Source: Timema cristinae (Eukaryota; Arthropoda; Insecta; Phasmatodea; Timematidae). From it: DNA of 64,000 nt. The DNA is taken from positions 49,129,048 to 49,193,047 of the forward strand of contig JBCFYV010000100.1 in the NCBI GenBank assembly GCA_039000515.1. Reading direction: 5' to 3'. A model generated the notes under the pieces. The model ran no database searches. It was not told where the DNA came from and saw only the letters and a list, made by a program, of their open reading frames with translations. Below, one piece after another: positions 9,381 through 18,792 of this stretch. The position numbers were made by a program, and so were the translations under genes. The first letter of the stretch is position 1. Each line of letters opens with the position of its first letter.

Positions 9381-12294
9381 CTTCTGGGATAGGTGTTTGC
9401 TCTGCCTCTGAATCCCAGTCTTCGGGCCGTCTGAGCAGTTGCCCGAAAAGAAGTTCGCTGGGGGCGAACCCGGTGGCCTCGTTTCTTCTGTTTCGGAGAT
9501 GGAAGAGGATTTTTGGAATGGCTTTGTCCCACTGTCGATGATCCTTTCCTTGGAGACTCGTGCGAATTCCCACCTTTAGTTCTTGATTTCTCCGTTCGAC
9601 TGGATTCTCCCTTGGGTGGTACGCTGCGGTTGTCCACCTTTTGGTTTTCCAGGCTTGGCAGATTTTCTTCCACGCAGACGAGCGGAATTGCGGACCGTTG
9701 TCTGTAAGAAGTGCTGCGGGGTATCCCCATCTGGGGATGATTTCTTGTTCCAAGATTCGTTGGATTTGAGGGACGTTGGATTTCGAGAGGGGAAAGGCCT
9801 CCGTCCATCGAGAGAAAAGGTCGGTGATGACTAAGAGAAACCGCTTCCCTTTGGTTGATCTGGGGTATGGCCCCATCAGGTCTAGTGCGACCTCTTTCCA
9901 GGGCGAAGTCGGCTTTCTGGCCTTCCATGGCGTCTTCGTCGTTCTCCCTGACGTCTTCATCGTGGCGCATGTATGGCAAGCTCGGACGTGCTTTCGGACG
10001 TCTCTGGTTACTCCTTTCCAGGAGTATTGTTTCCTAAGATTCTGAAGAGTATTCTTTTCTCCGGGGTGGCCCGCCTCTGCGTGGTCGTGGAAGTATTTCA
10101 GAATCTCTTCTCTCATTGCTGGAGGGGCTACAATCTTCATTGCTTGCTCTGGATAGTCTTTATACAACAATGCGCCGTCTTGCCGAGTGAATCTGGCCGC
10201 ATGGAGCCTTTCTTGTCTGGACCGTTGGTCTACGGGGATTTTTGCGATGTCTTCCAGACGTCTTATTTGTTTCTGGATGTAGGGGTCTGTGTGTTGGGCC
10301 TTGATAACCCTTTCGGGTAGGGTCGGGGTGAATGGTAAGTTGAGGAGGCGGAGTGGCTCGGGTGGGGGAAGAGGAGTTTCTGGGGGCATCATACGGTTCC
10401 ACTCTCGTGTGTTATCTTCCGTGGACTCTTCTCCCGGGTTCCTTGATAGAGCGTCTGGTAGCTCGTTCTCCTTTCCTGGTCGGTGTTGGAGCGTGAAGCT
10501 GTACTCTTGTAGTAGCAGGGACCAACGGGTTAGCTTTGATCTGCCGTCCTTCATATTGTTTAGCCACGTCAGGCATTTTGCGTCCGTTCTTAATGTGAAC
10601 GGTTTGTCTAAGTAGATCTGATACCTTTTGATTGCCCATATTATGGCGAGGCATTCTTGCTCATTGTTGTGGTATCGGCGTTCCGCGGGTGACAGCTTTG
10701 CGCTAGCATAGGAAATAATCTTTCGGTGTCCTTCTACTTCTTGATACAAGACCGCACCTAATCCTATTCCACTGGCGTCGGTTTGAAGACAGAAGGGTAT
10801 CTCTGGGTCAGGTCGGTGCAGGGCTTGGATGTGTTTAAATGCTTCTTTTGTCTGTTCAAAGGCTTTTTGCTCTGGAGCGCCCCATTTCCATTTCTGAGTT
10901 GCTCCTGATCTGGTGGTGAGTAGGCTGGTGATATGGGCCATGTTCGGAATGAACTCTCGTAACCAGTTGCAGGTCCCGAGGAACTGCTGGAGCTGCCGCC
11001 GTGTTTTGGGGGTGGGATATTCTTGGATCACCTTGAGCTGTTCGGGGTTTGGGCTATTTCCTTCTGAGGAGATGATATGTCCCAAGTATTTGAGCATGGT
11101 TTTCCCGAACTCGCACTTCTTCATGGCACCTGTGAGTCGGTACATTTCAAGCCGTTCCAAAACCCTTTTTAGATGCTCTAGATGCTCTTCATAAGAGTTT
11201 GAAAATACTATAATATCGTCCATGTAAGCAAAACAAAATTTTCCCTGGTATCCTGCTAAGACCTTCTGGCTCATCATTTTTTGGAATGTCCCCGGTGCCC
11301 CTTTTAACCCGAAGGGCATGACCTTGAATTGATAGGTTTCGCCATTGGGCGTGCTGAACGCCGTGAGGTGTCTGCATTCCGGGTCTAATGGAATCTGCCA
11401 ATACCCCGATTTGAGATCTAAGGTACTGAATATTTTGGCTGGACCTATTTCTTGAAGTAACTGAGGGATATGAATTCGCGGGCAGTTTTCTTCTTCTGTG
11501 TTGGCATTGAGTAGTCGATAATCTACGCAGAATCTAGGAGTTTTTTCCTTTCTCTCGACGATGACTATTGGTGCTTGGTACTGTGACGTGCTGGACTCTA
11601 TGATATTGGTTCTGAGCATTTCCTCGACCTGGGTTTGGATTATTTGTTTCTTTTGGAGCGAGTATCTGTAGGTGGGTCCTCTGATGGGGCGGTCATTCTT
11701 CAGGCGGATCTGATGTTGTGTGCAATTCGTTTGATTTTGGGGATTGAAAAGGTCGAAGGCCTTCTGATGCTGCTTAATGACTTGGAAGAGGTGGGTTTGT
11801 AGTTCTGGGGGAAAGTCGTGTCGTACTTCCTCAGAGTTGAAGGGGTTGACCTTCCCTGGTTCCTTCGCTACCCAATACACTTGTTCTCTTTGATCTTTTC
11901 CGAATATTACGCATGCGCGCTGGTAATCCACTATTACCTCTTGCTCGGAGAGCCACGTATGACCCAGAAGAATTTCTTCGACGAGATCGTCTGCGACTAG
12001 ACACGTTATGACCATTTTCTTGAGCCCTATTTCTATATGTAGCTGGCAGTGGCCTCGAATATTTAGTTCCGTTCCTTCCTTGGCTAGGGACACCGAGGTG
12101 GGTGCCTTGACCATCCGTTCCCGTGTGTGAGAGTCGAGGGCTGAGGTCCTGACGAAGTTCTTTGATGCTCCGGAGTCTAGGACGGCTCGAAGCTCTCTTG
12201 AGGGTGTGCGAACTGGGATTCGGGGTAAGTTGGCCGGTGGTCCACTGCTAAGTATGGCCTGTTGAGCCAGGGATGAGTTCGGCCTCGTTTTCAT
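9289..12294 (-). CDS. pol: Pol polyprotein: protease, RT, RNase H, integrase
   Basis: A 1001-residue frame makes the enzymes that copy and insert the element. Visible in order: aspartic protease with DSGAS at residue 40; reverse transcriptase about 215-410 with YMDD at 357-360 and the FGL/AP motif at 328-334; RNase H about 500-620 with Asp505, Glu547, Asp571 and Asp614; integrase with an HHCC zinc site (His738, His743, Cys773, Cys776) and the catalytic triad Asp805, Asp865, Glu900, a 35-residue DD-E spacing. All key residues are present. The frame leaves the true course near residue 980 and ends in unrelated residues, while the integrase C-terminal domain continues in another frame. The ATG at 12294 is simply the first in frame; translation probably enters from gag by +1 frameshifting. 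Confidence 0.95.
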   Translation of the reverse strand: MKTRPNSSLAQQAILSSGPPANLPRIPVRTPSRELRAVLDSGASKNFVRTSALDSHTRERMVKAPTSVSLAKEGTELNIRGHCQLHIEIGLKKMVITCLVADDLVEEILLGHTWLSEQEVIVDYQRACVIFGKDQREQVYWVAKEPGKVNPFNSEEVRHDFPPELQTHLFQVIKQHQKAFDLFNPQNQTNCTQHQIRLKNDRPIRGPTYRYSLQKKQIIQTQVEEMLRTNIIESSTSQYQAPIVIVERKEKTPRFCVDYRLLNANTEEENCPRIHIPQLLQEIGPAKIFSTLDLKSGYWQIPLDPECRHLTAFSTPNGETYQFKVMPFGLKGAPGTFQKMMSQKVLAGYQGKFCFAYMDDIIVFSNSYEEHLEHLKRVLERLEMYRLTGAMKKCEFGKTMLKYLGHIISSEGNSPNPEQLKVIQEYPTPKTRRQLQQFLGTCNWLREFIPNMAHITSLLTTRSGATQKWKWGAPEQKAFEQTKEAFKHIQALHRPDPEIPFCLQTDASGIGLGAVLYQEVEGHRKIISYASAKLSPAERRYHNNEQECLAIIWAIKRYQIYLDKPFTLRTDAKCLTWLNNMKDGRSKLTRWSLLLQEYSFTLQHRPGKENELPDALSRNPGEESTEDNTREWNRMMPPETPLPPPEPLRLLNLPFTPTLPERVIKAQHTDPYIQKQIRRLEDIAKIPVDQRSRQERLHAARFTRQDGALLYKDYPEQAMKIVAPPAMREEILKYFHDHAEAGHPGEKNTLQNLRKQYSWKGVTRDVRKHVRACHTCATMKTSGRTTKTPWKARKPTSPWKEVALDLMGPYPRSTKGKRFLLVITDLFSRWTEAFPLSKSNVPQIQRILEQEIIPRWGYPAALLTDNGPQFRSSAWKKICQAWKTKRWTTAAYHPRENPVERRNQELKVGIRTSLQGKDHRQWDKAIPKILFHLRNRRNEATGFAPSELLFGQLLRRPEDWDSEAEQTPIPEEADQRQLRYKDYCPNTQKQDCTRRSTRNGT

Positions 12295-13198
12295 CCCCTG
12301 GTTCCGTTTCCCGCGCTAGTTTGTGTGGTTTGTGCGTCGTGTGGTCTGTCCGTGGTTCTTCTTGCGAGGAGTACGGGGCACTCTCGGTGGAAATGCTGAG
12401 CGGGACAGAAGTGACATTGAGGAGGGGTCGGGTATTTCGGAGGGGAAGGGGCCTTGGCGGCTCGTGAGGGGAGGATGGGAGTATATCTCGTTGCACTGCC
12501 TGAGCTCGCTCTAGTAATTGGTCTATGGTAGTGGGTGGGACGGAGGTGATAAATGGCCGTATGGTGGGGTGGAGGAGCTCACTTATGAGGGGTAGAATTT
12601 GCTCGTCGGGAGCGGTGGGGAAGAATCGCTTGTACAGTCTCATCTTTCTGAGAATGAAATGGTCGGTAGATTCTCTGGCTGTCTGGGCTTCCCCATATAG
12701 CTTCGCTTGGAGTTTGACTCTCAGTGGTGGAGAGTCGAATCGTTCTTGAAGCCTTTTTTGAAGTTCTTCCCAAGTGTTGGAATATCCCTCATAGTATTTC
12801 CACCACTGCGCGGCGTCTTGATTCAATCTCTCCTTCACTAGCGTTGTCCATAGCTCCTTGGGTGTGTTGCTGTCCTGGAGGATTGCTTCGCACTTCCTCA
12901 GAAATGCTGCCGGGTCTTCATGGTCCAGGCCTGAGAATCCGGGGAGAATAGGCTGGAAGGTGGGCTGCGTGGGATTGGTGGCTAGTATGGCGGGGGATTG
13001 GCTTGCCTTTCGGCGGAGTTCTTCAAGTTCGTCGTGCTCAGCGGCCGTCTTTTCATTGCAGGGTTGGCAGATGAATTGGAGCCCAGTGGTATCTCTTTCT
13101 TTTTCTTCCCAGTTTAAGCAGAGGAAATGATACCATTACTCGCACTTATCACAGTAGATTGTTCTTTCTCCCTTCCCGGGGCAGGCGGGGAAACCGCA
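12248..13198 (-). CDS. gag: Gag: PHD finger plus capsid-like region, one in-frame stop
   Basis: One minus-strand frame runs from the poly-A tract near 13245 down to the stop at 12248, broken only by TAA at 13136-13138. Upstream of the stop lies a basic stretch and half of a PHD finger; the rest of the finger, then a capsid-like region, follows. The segment around 12770-12960 (PILPGFSGLDHEDP, then AAFLRKCEAIL, then QDAAQWWKYY) has the look of the retrotransposon Gag capsid family, including the paired tryptophans. The C-terminal part is proline- and acid-rich and no CCHC zinc knuckle is visible. No ATG precedes the capsid region in this frame, so the start is unknown: it could lie in the PBS or leader if the 25-base A run is miscounted, or initiation may be non-AUG. 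Gag overlaps pol by about 47 bp, with pol in the +1 frame. Confidence 0.85.
13058..13198 (-). other. PHD-type zinc finger at the N-terminus of Gag
   Basis: In the gag frame the spacing is C-x4-C-x9-C-x2-C-x4-H-x2-C-x16-C-x2-C, with codons for the zinc ligands at 13198, 13183, 13153, 13144, 13129 (His), 13120, 13069 and 13060. The residue two before the seventh ligand is aromatic (QFICQPC), as in canonical PHD fingers. The core reads IYCDKCE-stop-WYHFLC. The stop sits where PHD fingers commonly have Gln or Arg, and CAA to TAA would be one change. A lysine-rich run encoded by the A tract and PRRTRHQ precede it. PHD fingers usually read histone H3 tails; a chromatin-targeting role here is inference. 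Confidence 0.75.
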
Positions 13199-13373
13199 CT
13201 GATGTCGGGTACGTCTTGGCTTTTTTTTTTTTTTTTTTTTTTTTTAAGGGTGCCACCGAGTTTATCTGAACTCGGAAAAGTGGTGAGTCCTTAGGTTTTG
13301 GGTTCTCTGCTGGCTTCAGCCGGTCACTCTTCTCTCTTGTTCAGGAGAAGTCGCCCCACGTTGGGCGCCATCT
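13199..13373 (-). other. Retrotransposon leader with an A25 run
   Basis: Untranslated leader between the PBS and gag. On the minus strand it holds a run of 25 A residues (13221-13245) that would encode lysines in the gag frame. A short self-complementary stretch (CCGAGTT/AACTCGG, near 13256-13277) could form a hairpin just before the run. The homopolymer length is unreliable, so the reading frame upstream of it is too. Confidence 0.6.
13353..13370 (-). other. Primer binding site, tRNA-Lys type
   Basis: The minus strand reads TGGCGCCCAACGTGGGGC, three bases inside the 5' LTR. These 18 bases match, to my knowledge, the classical PBS complementary to the 3' end of tRNA-Lys1,2, as used by several retroviruses. 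The first ATG of the transcript (AGATGG) overlaps the PBS start; its frame closes after 15 codons. Confidence 0.88.
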
Positions 13374-14387
13374 TGTTGTTCCTGGACTGTCCTTTTTCAT
13401 GCTTCGGGTAGCTGGACGGGGCGTCTTCTAAACCTAGGTCGCGAAGTTTCAGCTGCACCTTTTTATTGGTTAGGCATTTTATATGAGTTCTTCTGGGGTC
13501 TGAGAGGAGCAGGGGGTGATAGTTGACTAGATAGTAAGGAGGAGGAAGAGATAGGGGTCGTAATCGGTAGGTGGATTGCGTGGGAACAGGTTTCGGGGAG
13601 GATGACGCAGATTGATATAGGAAAGGTGTCAGTGTGATGAGGGCCTTGAAAATACGATTGTTCTCCCCTGACCTTACGGCAGATACCTCCCTTGCTGCGA
13701 CGGTACGGGAATGGTGTTGGAGGGGGGGGGGGGGTCATGAGGTGTGGCAGCCCGAATGGTTCTGAGCGCATGAAAAGATTGTAAGAAAAAAAGGAGGTGG
13801 GGATGGGTGAAGGATAAATGGCAGCCCGAATGGTTCTGAGCGCAGAGGAGTGTTTGTGGTAAAGAAATGAAACTAAATCATTAGGTAGGGGACAGGTGCT
13901 GGGGAGGGGTGAGGGATAAGTGGCAGCCCGAATGGTTCTGAGCGCAAAAGGGTGTTAGGGTTACAGAAATGAAACTAAATCATTAGGTAGGAGACAGGTG
14001 CTGTTTATTATTTAATTTTTTCTTATGTCTATACATGTACAATCTTTATCATCGAGAGGAGGGTGGGCCCAACCCTCCTCCTCGGTCTTAATCTCTAACT
14101 TATTCTATCATGTCTATTTTAACCTTCTTATTCTTAATCTAAGACTAAAACTACTGCATCATATTACATGTTTTTACCTTTGAATAGGGTTTTTTCCCTT
14201 TTATTGTTTATGGTCTTTAGCTTGATCGAGCCCTTCGTCCTGGCGCGATCTCTTAGAGTGTTTGGAACTTAGTGGACGGGCCTTGGGGAGGACGGTGGCC
14301 CGTTTGGCAGACCGCGCAGGGGAGGGCTCGAGGAAGAAGGGGTTAAGGGCGACGTGGTCTCGGAACGGTCACTATAGTCGCACAACA
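13374..14387 (-). repeat. 5' LTR of the gypsy element (1014 bp)
   Basis: Direct repeat of 7906-8916, bounded by TGTTGT and ACAACA. It is the upstream LTR because the primer binding site lies 3 bp from its inner edge. It differs from its partner by three extra G residues, in the runs near 13506, 13514 and 13597. It contains the same three copies of a 25-bp motif and the same G13 run as the other LTR. Confidence 0.95.
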
Positions 14388-14407
14388 AACGTAATGCTAA
14401 AAAAAAA
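14388..14407 (+). repeat. SINE-A tail fragment beyond the gypsy element
   Basis: AACG target duplication followed by TAATGCTAAAAAAAAA, the missing end of the SINE that stops at 7905. Confidence 0.85.
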
Positions 14408-15286
14408 GAGTAATTTCTAAATCTGTACCAATCTTTTTTTTTAATAAGTAAATTAAAAGCCAACGTTACAAGACTATTAGATGACTGTCTAACTCATCTA
14501 TTTAATAGATATTGGTTGGGTATAATTATGTGAATCATTATCAAAAATTAATCGCTTCCCTTGTTAAATGATAGAAAATTGTTGGCTCTGTGAATATTAA
14601 TATGATTCATTTTTATTTAATTAACATTACTCTGCCATATCCAGCATTTAATAAAAGCAAATAGTTAAAAAATAAAAGGGTAAACAATACGCGAAGCAAG
14701 GGTGATTTAAGCTCGTTTCTCTTAGTGAGCGCAGGAGTGGAAAGCACATGTATCCCCAAAGACTACCGCAACCCTCAACGCGCGCCTGTAGGATGGGTCA
14801 CCGCCGCAGCAGGTACCACACTCAGGGAGATGGCGAGGAGAAGGGGGGGGGATAGATCTACCCTCTCAAACAGAACAAATGTTCCGGAGGGGGGGGGGTT
14901 AACCACCGAATATTAATTGCAGATGAAAATTAGGCTCGTTAATTATAGCAACAGTACGGGGTGACCCCTGGGCTTTGTCTGTGGGGTGGGGGGAAGGGGA
15001 AGGGGCGGTTGGTTGTTATTGCAGGTACAGGGGCAGTAACTAACACCCTTCTCTGGTTTTTAGGTTGAAGAGAGGAGAGTAAATAAAGGGCAAATTAGTG
15101 GACCTAAAAGTGGTTAATGAGGATGAGGATAGAAAAGATTCACTGTCTTGGAAGTAGATACTAGGGAGTTATTTAGTAGTGTGTAGTCAATGAGTCTTTA
15201 TATATGTTCTTCATAGTAACCATCGCTTGATAGTGAAACGTTTATTATTTTAATATGTACTCTAAACTCCTTTTTTTTTCATTCTA
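14408..15286. other. Unassigned spacer with a G-rich block
   Basis: 14720-15030 is richer in G and C with several G runs; the rest is AT-rich. No gene recognised. Confidence 0.45.
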
Positions 15287-15885
15287 ATAAGGTGGAGAGA
15301 AAAAAGGACATAATAAAATGTCAGTGTTTTTGGAGTTTTTATAACAAAACTTTTTTTTTGTCAAAATAAATTAAATAATTTTCAAGTAAAAACATTTTTT
15401 CCAAAGGGTGACCTCAACAGTTGTCGAATATCTGTCAAGGGTGTGTTCAAATTTAATGACAACTTCTTCTCTTGATTTAAAAAGTTTCTCATCTAATTTC
15501 ATTGTGCTCATGACAGATATTCAACAACTGTTGATATCGCCGTGTGAAGAAAATTAAATTCTTAAAGTTTCTACTGGAGGAATATTTTAACTTATTTATT
15601 TTGGGTGAACTGGTAGACTAATGGTAAGGTGTCGGACTTTTGTGCTGGGGGTCCGGGGTTCAATCCTCGGTCCCAGCACAAATTTATCTGATTGCCAAAC
15701 CCCTCCCTCACCTCTGACAAGACGTGTATTAATCACAACTTGTGAATGTGTGGAATGCCAGGCCTCCACCGTGGTTCGGATCCCACGTTAAATTGTAGGT
15801 CCTCCATTTCATCTCACAATCACCCTACCATTACACATTAGCGTAAGTGCGTATAACCCGAACGGGTAGTTAGACGTGGTGCTGC

Positions 15886-15919
<34 letters not shown>

Positions 15920-16000
15920 TATGTTTGTCAAAAAAAGGTGTTGCAATAAAAACTGCAAAAAACATTGCTCTTAACTCAGTTCTTTATGCTCCCACCTTAA
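15287..16000. mobile_element. Foldback MITE with TTAA ends, copy 2, split by SINE-B
   Basis: Left ATAAGGTGGAGAG; right GCTCCCACCTTAA. The inner palindrome around 15410-15540 has CAACAGTTGTCGAATATCTG against CAGATATTCAACAACTG. SINE-B occupies 15605-15925. Confidence 0.78.
15605..15925 (+). repeat. SINE-B copy nested in a TTAA MITE
   Basis: Head TGGTAGACTAATGGTAAGG, B box GGGGTTCAATCCTCGG, body GCCTCCACCGTGGTTCGG and tail GACGTGGTGCTGC, then (TAA)n with a (TTA)n run. MITE sequence resumes on the other side. Confidence 0.92.
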
Positions 16001-17082
16001 GACGTTAAAAGTAAGAAAAAACTAAATAAAAATGTGTATTCAAACTGTAGCAAAATTTAAAAAGGATCAAGTTTTGGTTTCCTATCTATTTTCTATCCCT
16101 ACGTATTGTACCCCTAGTAAAATGCTGTGCCCCTCCCTTTTCCCCCCCGCTCTATAAACATTACCCAACATGCCCCGCCGTCAGAGCGTGTCTCGATGGT
16201 CAACGAGCAAACACGCTCATTAGTAAATGATGCGACTGGACCGTAAAATAAGGAACAACTAAAATAAAAAAAGCATTGTTATGCAATGTCCCGTAGGCAT
16301 CCGGAGCTAAGCCCCCTTGCCTTGTCCGACCTCCCCCCCACGTCTAATTATCGGCTCCATTGTGTACCCCTTTTAATCGCTAGCAAGCCCCGCCCATTTA
16401 GCTAACCCGCTTATAGCGAGAGACGCACGTATAAACAACACGCTTGAAACGCTAGGAGCGCTGCAAGCTTACAAGCGCCATACCATGAGGTTGAGAAGAG
16501 AAGGGGTTGGGGGGTAAAGGGTAAGCTATATACATACCCTCATGCTATCTCTAATCAGCAAGTGAAGCAGTGTTCGAAAAAACAACTGACAATCACTGTG
16601 GTTTACAGTTTGTTTTAAATCTGTACTTATTCAACTATAATTAACCTTTAATGTATAAATCTTATTGATAAATTTCCTTGGTAAAAAATGAATGCAGATT
16701 TTATTTTTCTGTTTTACTTGATCGCAAAGCCAACAGCAATCCAAAGAGTTTAATATTAATCTTAAATCAAAAGTAAAGCTTTATTTTGTGTTGGTGTTTT
16801 ATATTCATATTATTAAGGAAATTGTGATTCTTTAACAAATACAACTCGCATCTAGGTAACGTTCCAAGTCTTTGTGTTATTTGATGTGTTAGATTAATTC
16901 TTCAATTAAAAGAAAGAAAATATTAGTTAAAATGTAAACAATGGCACTAAGATTACTTTTATTAAAATCTATTTCTTAGTTTTTAAATAGTTATCAAATA
17001 TTGTGTTATTTTGTTTTGTTTGTTCCTGCTTATCTCACTTACCTCATAATAATAATATTAATAATAATGTATTTAATGTGCA
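16001..17082. other. Unassigned spacer with a GC-richer block
   Basis: 16100-16520 is GC-richer with CpG and C runs, then AT-rich DNA. A regulatory region is possible but nothing proves it. Confidence 0.4.
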
Positions 17083-17365
17083 CTTTCTGAACTGAATGAT
17101 TGTACTAGAACACACGAAATTCAATGAGCAAGAGTGAAAGGGACAAGCAATTTTGCTGACCCAGGTATTTTCATATACCTTCCAGGGTTCTTTCTCACGC
17201 CACAATCGACATGGGACCAACGGTTTAACCTCCCCTATGAAGGAAGTTGTTCTACGGATTCTTATCGCTTAAAAAAAATCGGCTGGCCCCGGCTGGGTTT
17301 GAAGCCACGAACATAGGGTCCTGAGGTGAGTCCTTTACCCCAAAACAATCTAGCTCAACCTCTTC
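17083..17365 (-). repeat. SINE-F copy
   Basis: Shares with 61411-61690 an extended body (ACAATCGACATGGGACC, GAAGGAAGTTGT, GATTCTTATCGCTT). On the minus strand a tRNA-like head sits at the right end, with a GGTAAAGGA A-box-like segment and B box GGCTTCAAACCC. Confidence 0.75.
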
Positions 17366-17656
17366 TTTAGGGTTAAGTGAAAATATATTTATGTTTTAGG
17401 GAACTTTGGACATGGTGAATCAAATATCCGTGCCCATAGTAGTTCCTAAAATCGAAGTTTACTATATATTGAGATCTTGACGCCTTAAACACCGTGACCT
17501 CCAGTGTGTTTGATTCCAAACCCAAGAAGAATATAAAGGTGTCACTTTCCAAGTTCACCCCAAGGTGTACACCTCGAGTGTGTTTAAAAAAATCAAATAT
17601 GTTGAGCCTAGTGTCTTAGACCCGGTGTCAACTGGGAAATGCTTTAAACTTAATTA

Positions 17657-17765
17657 CCCGTCTCGGTGGCGTAGTTGGCTAACGCGCTTGTCGTTTTGAG
17701 CTCGACTGCTGAGGATGGGGAGATCGAGGTTCGAATCTCGGTGGGGTGCTTCAAATATCCATACG
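17657..17765 (+). repeat. SINE-A variant head (GTAGTTGGCTAAC type), truncated
   Basis: The head reads CTCGGTGGCGTAGTTGGCTA with B box GGTTCGAATCTC. The same alternative head occurs in the copy at 26578. The body is missing here. Confidence 0.75.
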
Positions 17766-18449
17766 CCAAGTCATGTTATCTGATGCTGTCACTTCCTATA
17801 GAATATATTAATATAATATAATTATAATGGTTTTTTTGTTATCGGTGTTGAGAAAAGAAACATGATTTTCTTTTCTAAATATTCCTTTCCATCAGAACTT
17901 TGCTATTGTTTAAATTTCTCGTATGAATACGAGAAAACAGATTAGAGTAACTTTGGATCGGTCTGGTGAGGTCTCTTTTCTTTAGCGATCCGAATATATT
18001 TGTTGAAATTATTAGGTCTTTCCTCGGGCGATTAATTTAGGAGAAGGTCACCATAAAAAATTATAATAACTTCAGTTATTTTTATAAGGATCTAAATTAA
18101 ATAAATATTATATTAGTGGCTTATATACTATTTAAATATCCATAATTTATTGAATGGCCAACTTTTAATACAGTGAAACACGTATAAACGTCAGATAAAA
18201 GTTATATAAATTATAAAATAAATCATTTCCCTGATATACGTGATGTGTGCATCGGCTGTATCCATTAGTTAATTAATGGGTATCAAAATAAACGATGTCA
18301 TTTTTGTGATGAGGGAACCCATACAAATGATAATATAGCGAGACGACAGCAATATTGCCAATTAAAAGTATACATGTCAGTTTTGAGCAGGCGGTGACTA
18401 ATTTGGTTAGTTGAAATAATTATTTTTTTCCTGCTATTTAATTTCTATC
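17766..18449. other. AT-rich spacer, no feature seen
   Basis: No frame, splice-flanked segment or repeat was recognised. Confidence 0.5.
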
Positions 18450-18660
18450 CAACCGCGTCGGTGGGAACGCGGACTAAATATTAGGTTAATTTAGTTTGAC
18501 TAGCTAATTATGGGGAGGTCAAGGTTCGAATCCCGGGTAATTTTTACTTGATGGTGTCCCCCTCTACGTTCGTGCATATATGGTTCATTTTCTTTAAATG
18601 TTAACTTCCACCTCCTTAGCCTGTTGGTGTCGTTATACGCAGATAGCCAGGAGGATTAAT
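18450..18660 (+). repeat. SINE-A related copy, strongly diverged
   Basis: B box AAGGTTCGAATCCCGGG, a partial body and a weak 3' end (GTTATACGCAGATA). Boundaries are approximate. Confidence 0.5.
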
Positions 18661-18792
18661 TAGATGGAAATTGGGGGAAAGCCTGTGTTTATTAATGTAG
18701 TATCGCAAAACCTAGGTGAATCCCAGGCCAACATTTAAGAGACGGTCTCAAACACCCACCCCCACCCCACCCCCGTACCCGTTTCCAACCAG

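Larger units (their letters stand above)
7906..14387 (-). mobile_element. Ty3/gypsy LTR retrotransposon, near full length
   Basis: A complete LTR element read on the minus strand. Order in its own direction: 5' LTR (13374-14387), primer binding site, leader, gag with an N-terminal PHD finger, pol (protease, RT, RNase H, integrase), purine tract, 3' LTR (7906-8916). The LTRs begin TGTTGT and end ACAACA, a perfect 6-bp inverted repeat, and AACG flanks both sides (7902-7905 and 14388-14391). Protease-RT-RNaseH-integrase order is that of Ty3/gypsy (Metaviridae), not Ty1/copia. No env-like frame and no chromodomain are visible. By eye the two LTRs differ only by three single-G length changes, so insertion is recent. 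Two lesions are seen: a stop in the PHD finger and a frameshift near the end of pol. Either may be real or an assembly error. Confidence 0.95.

Noticed and set aside
9177..10615. Several plus-strand frames inside the gypsy element
   Set aside because: They are antisense shadows of pol.
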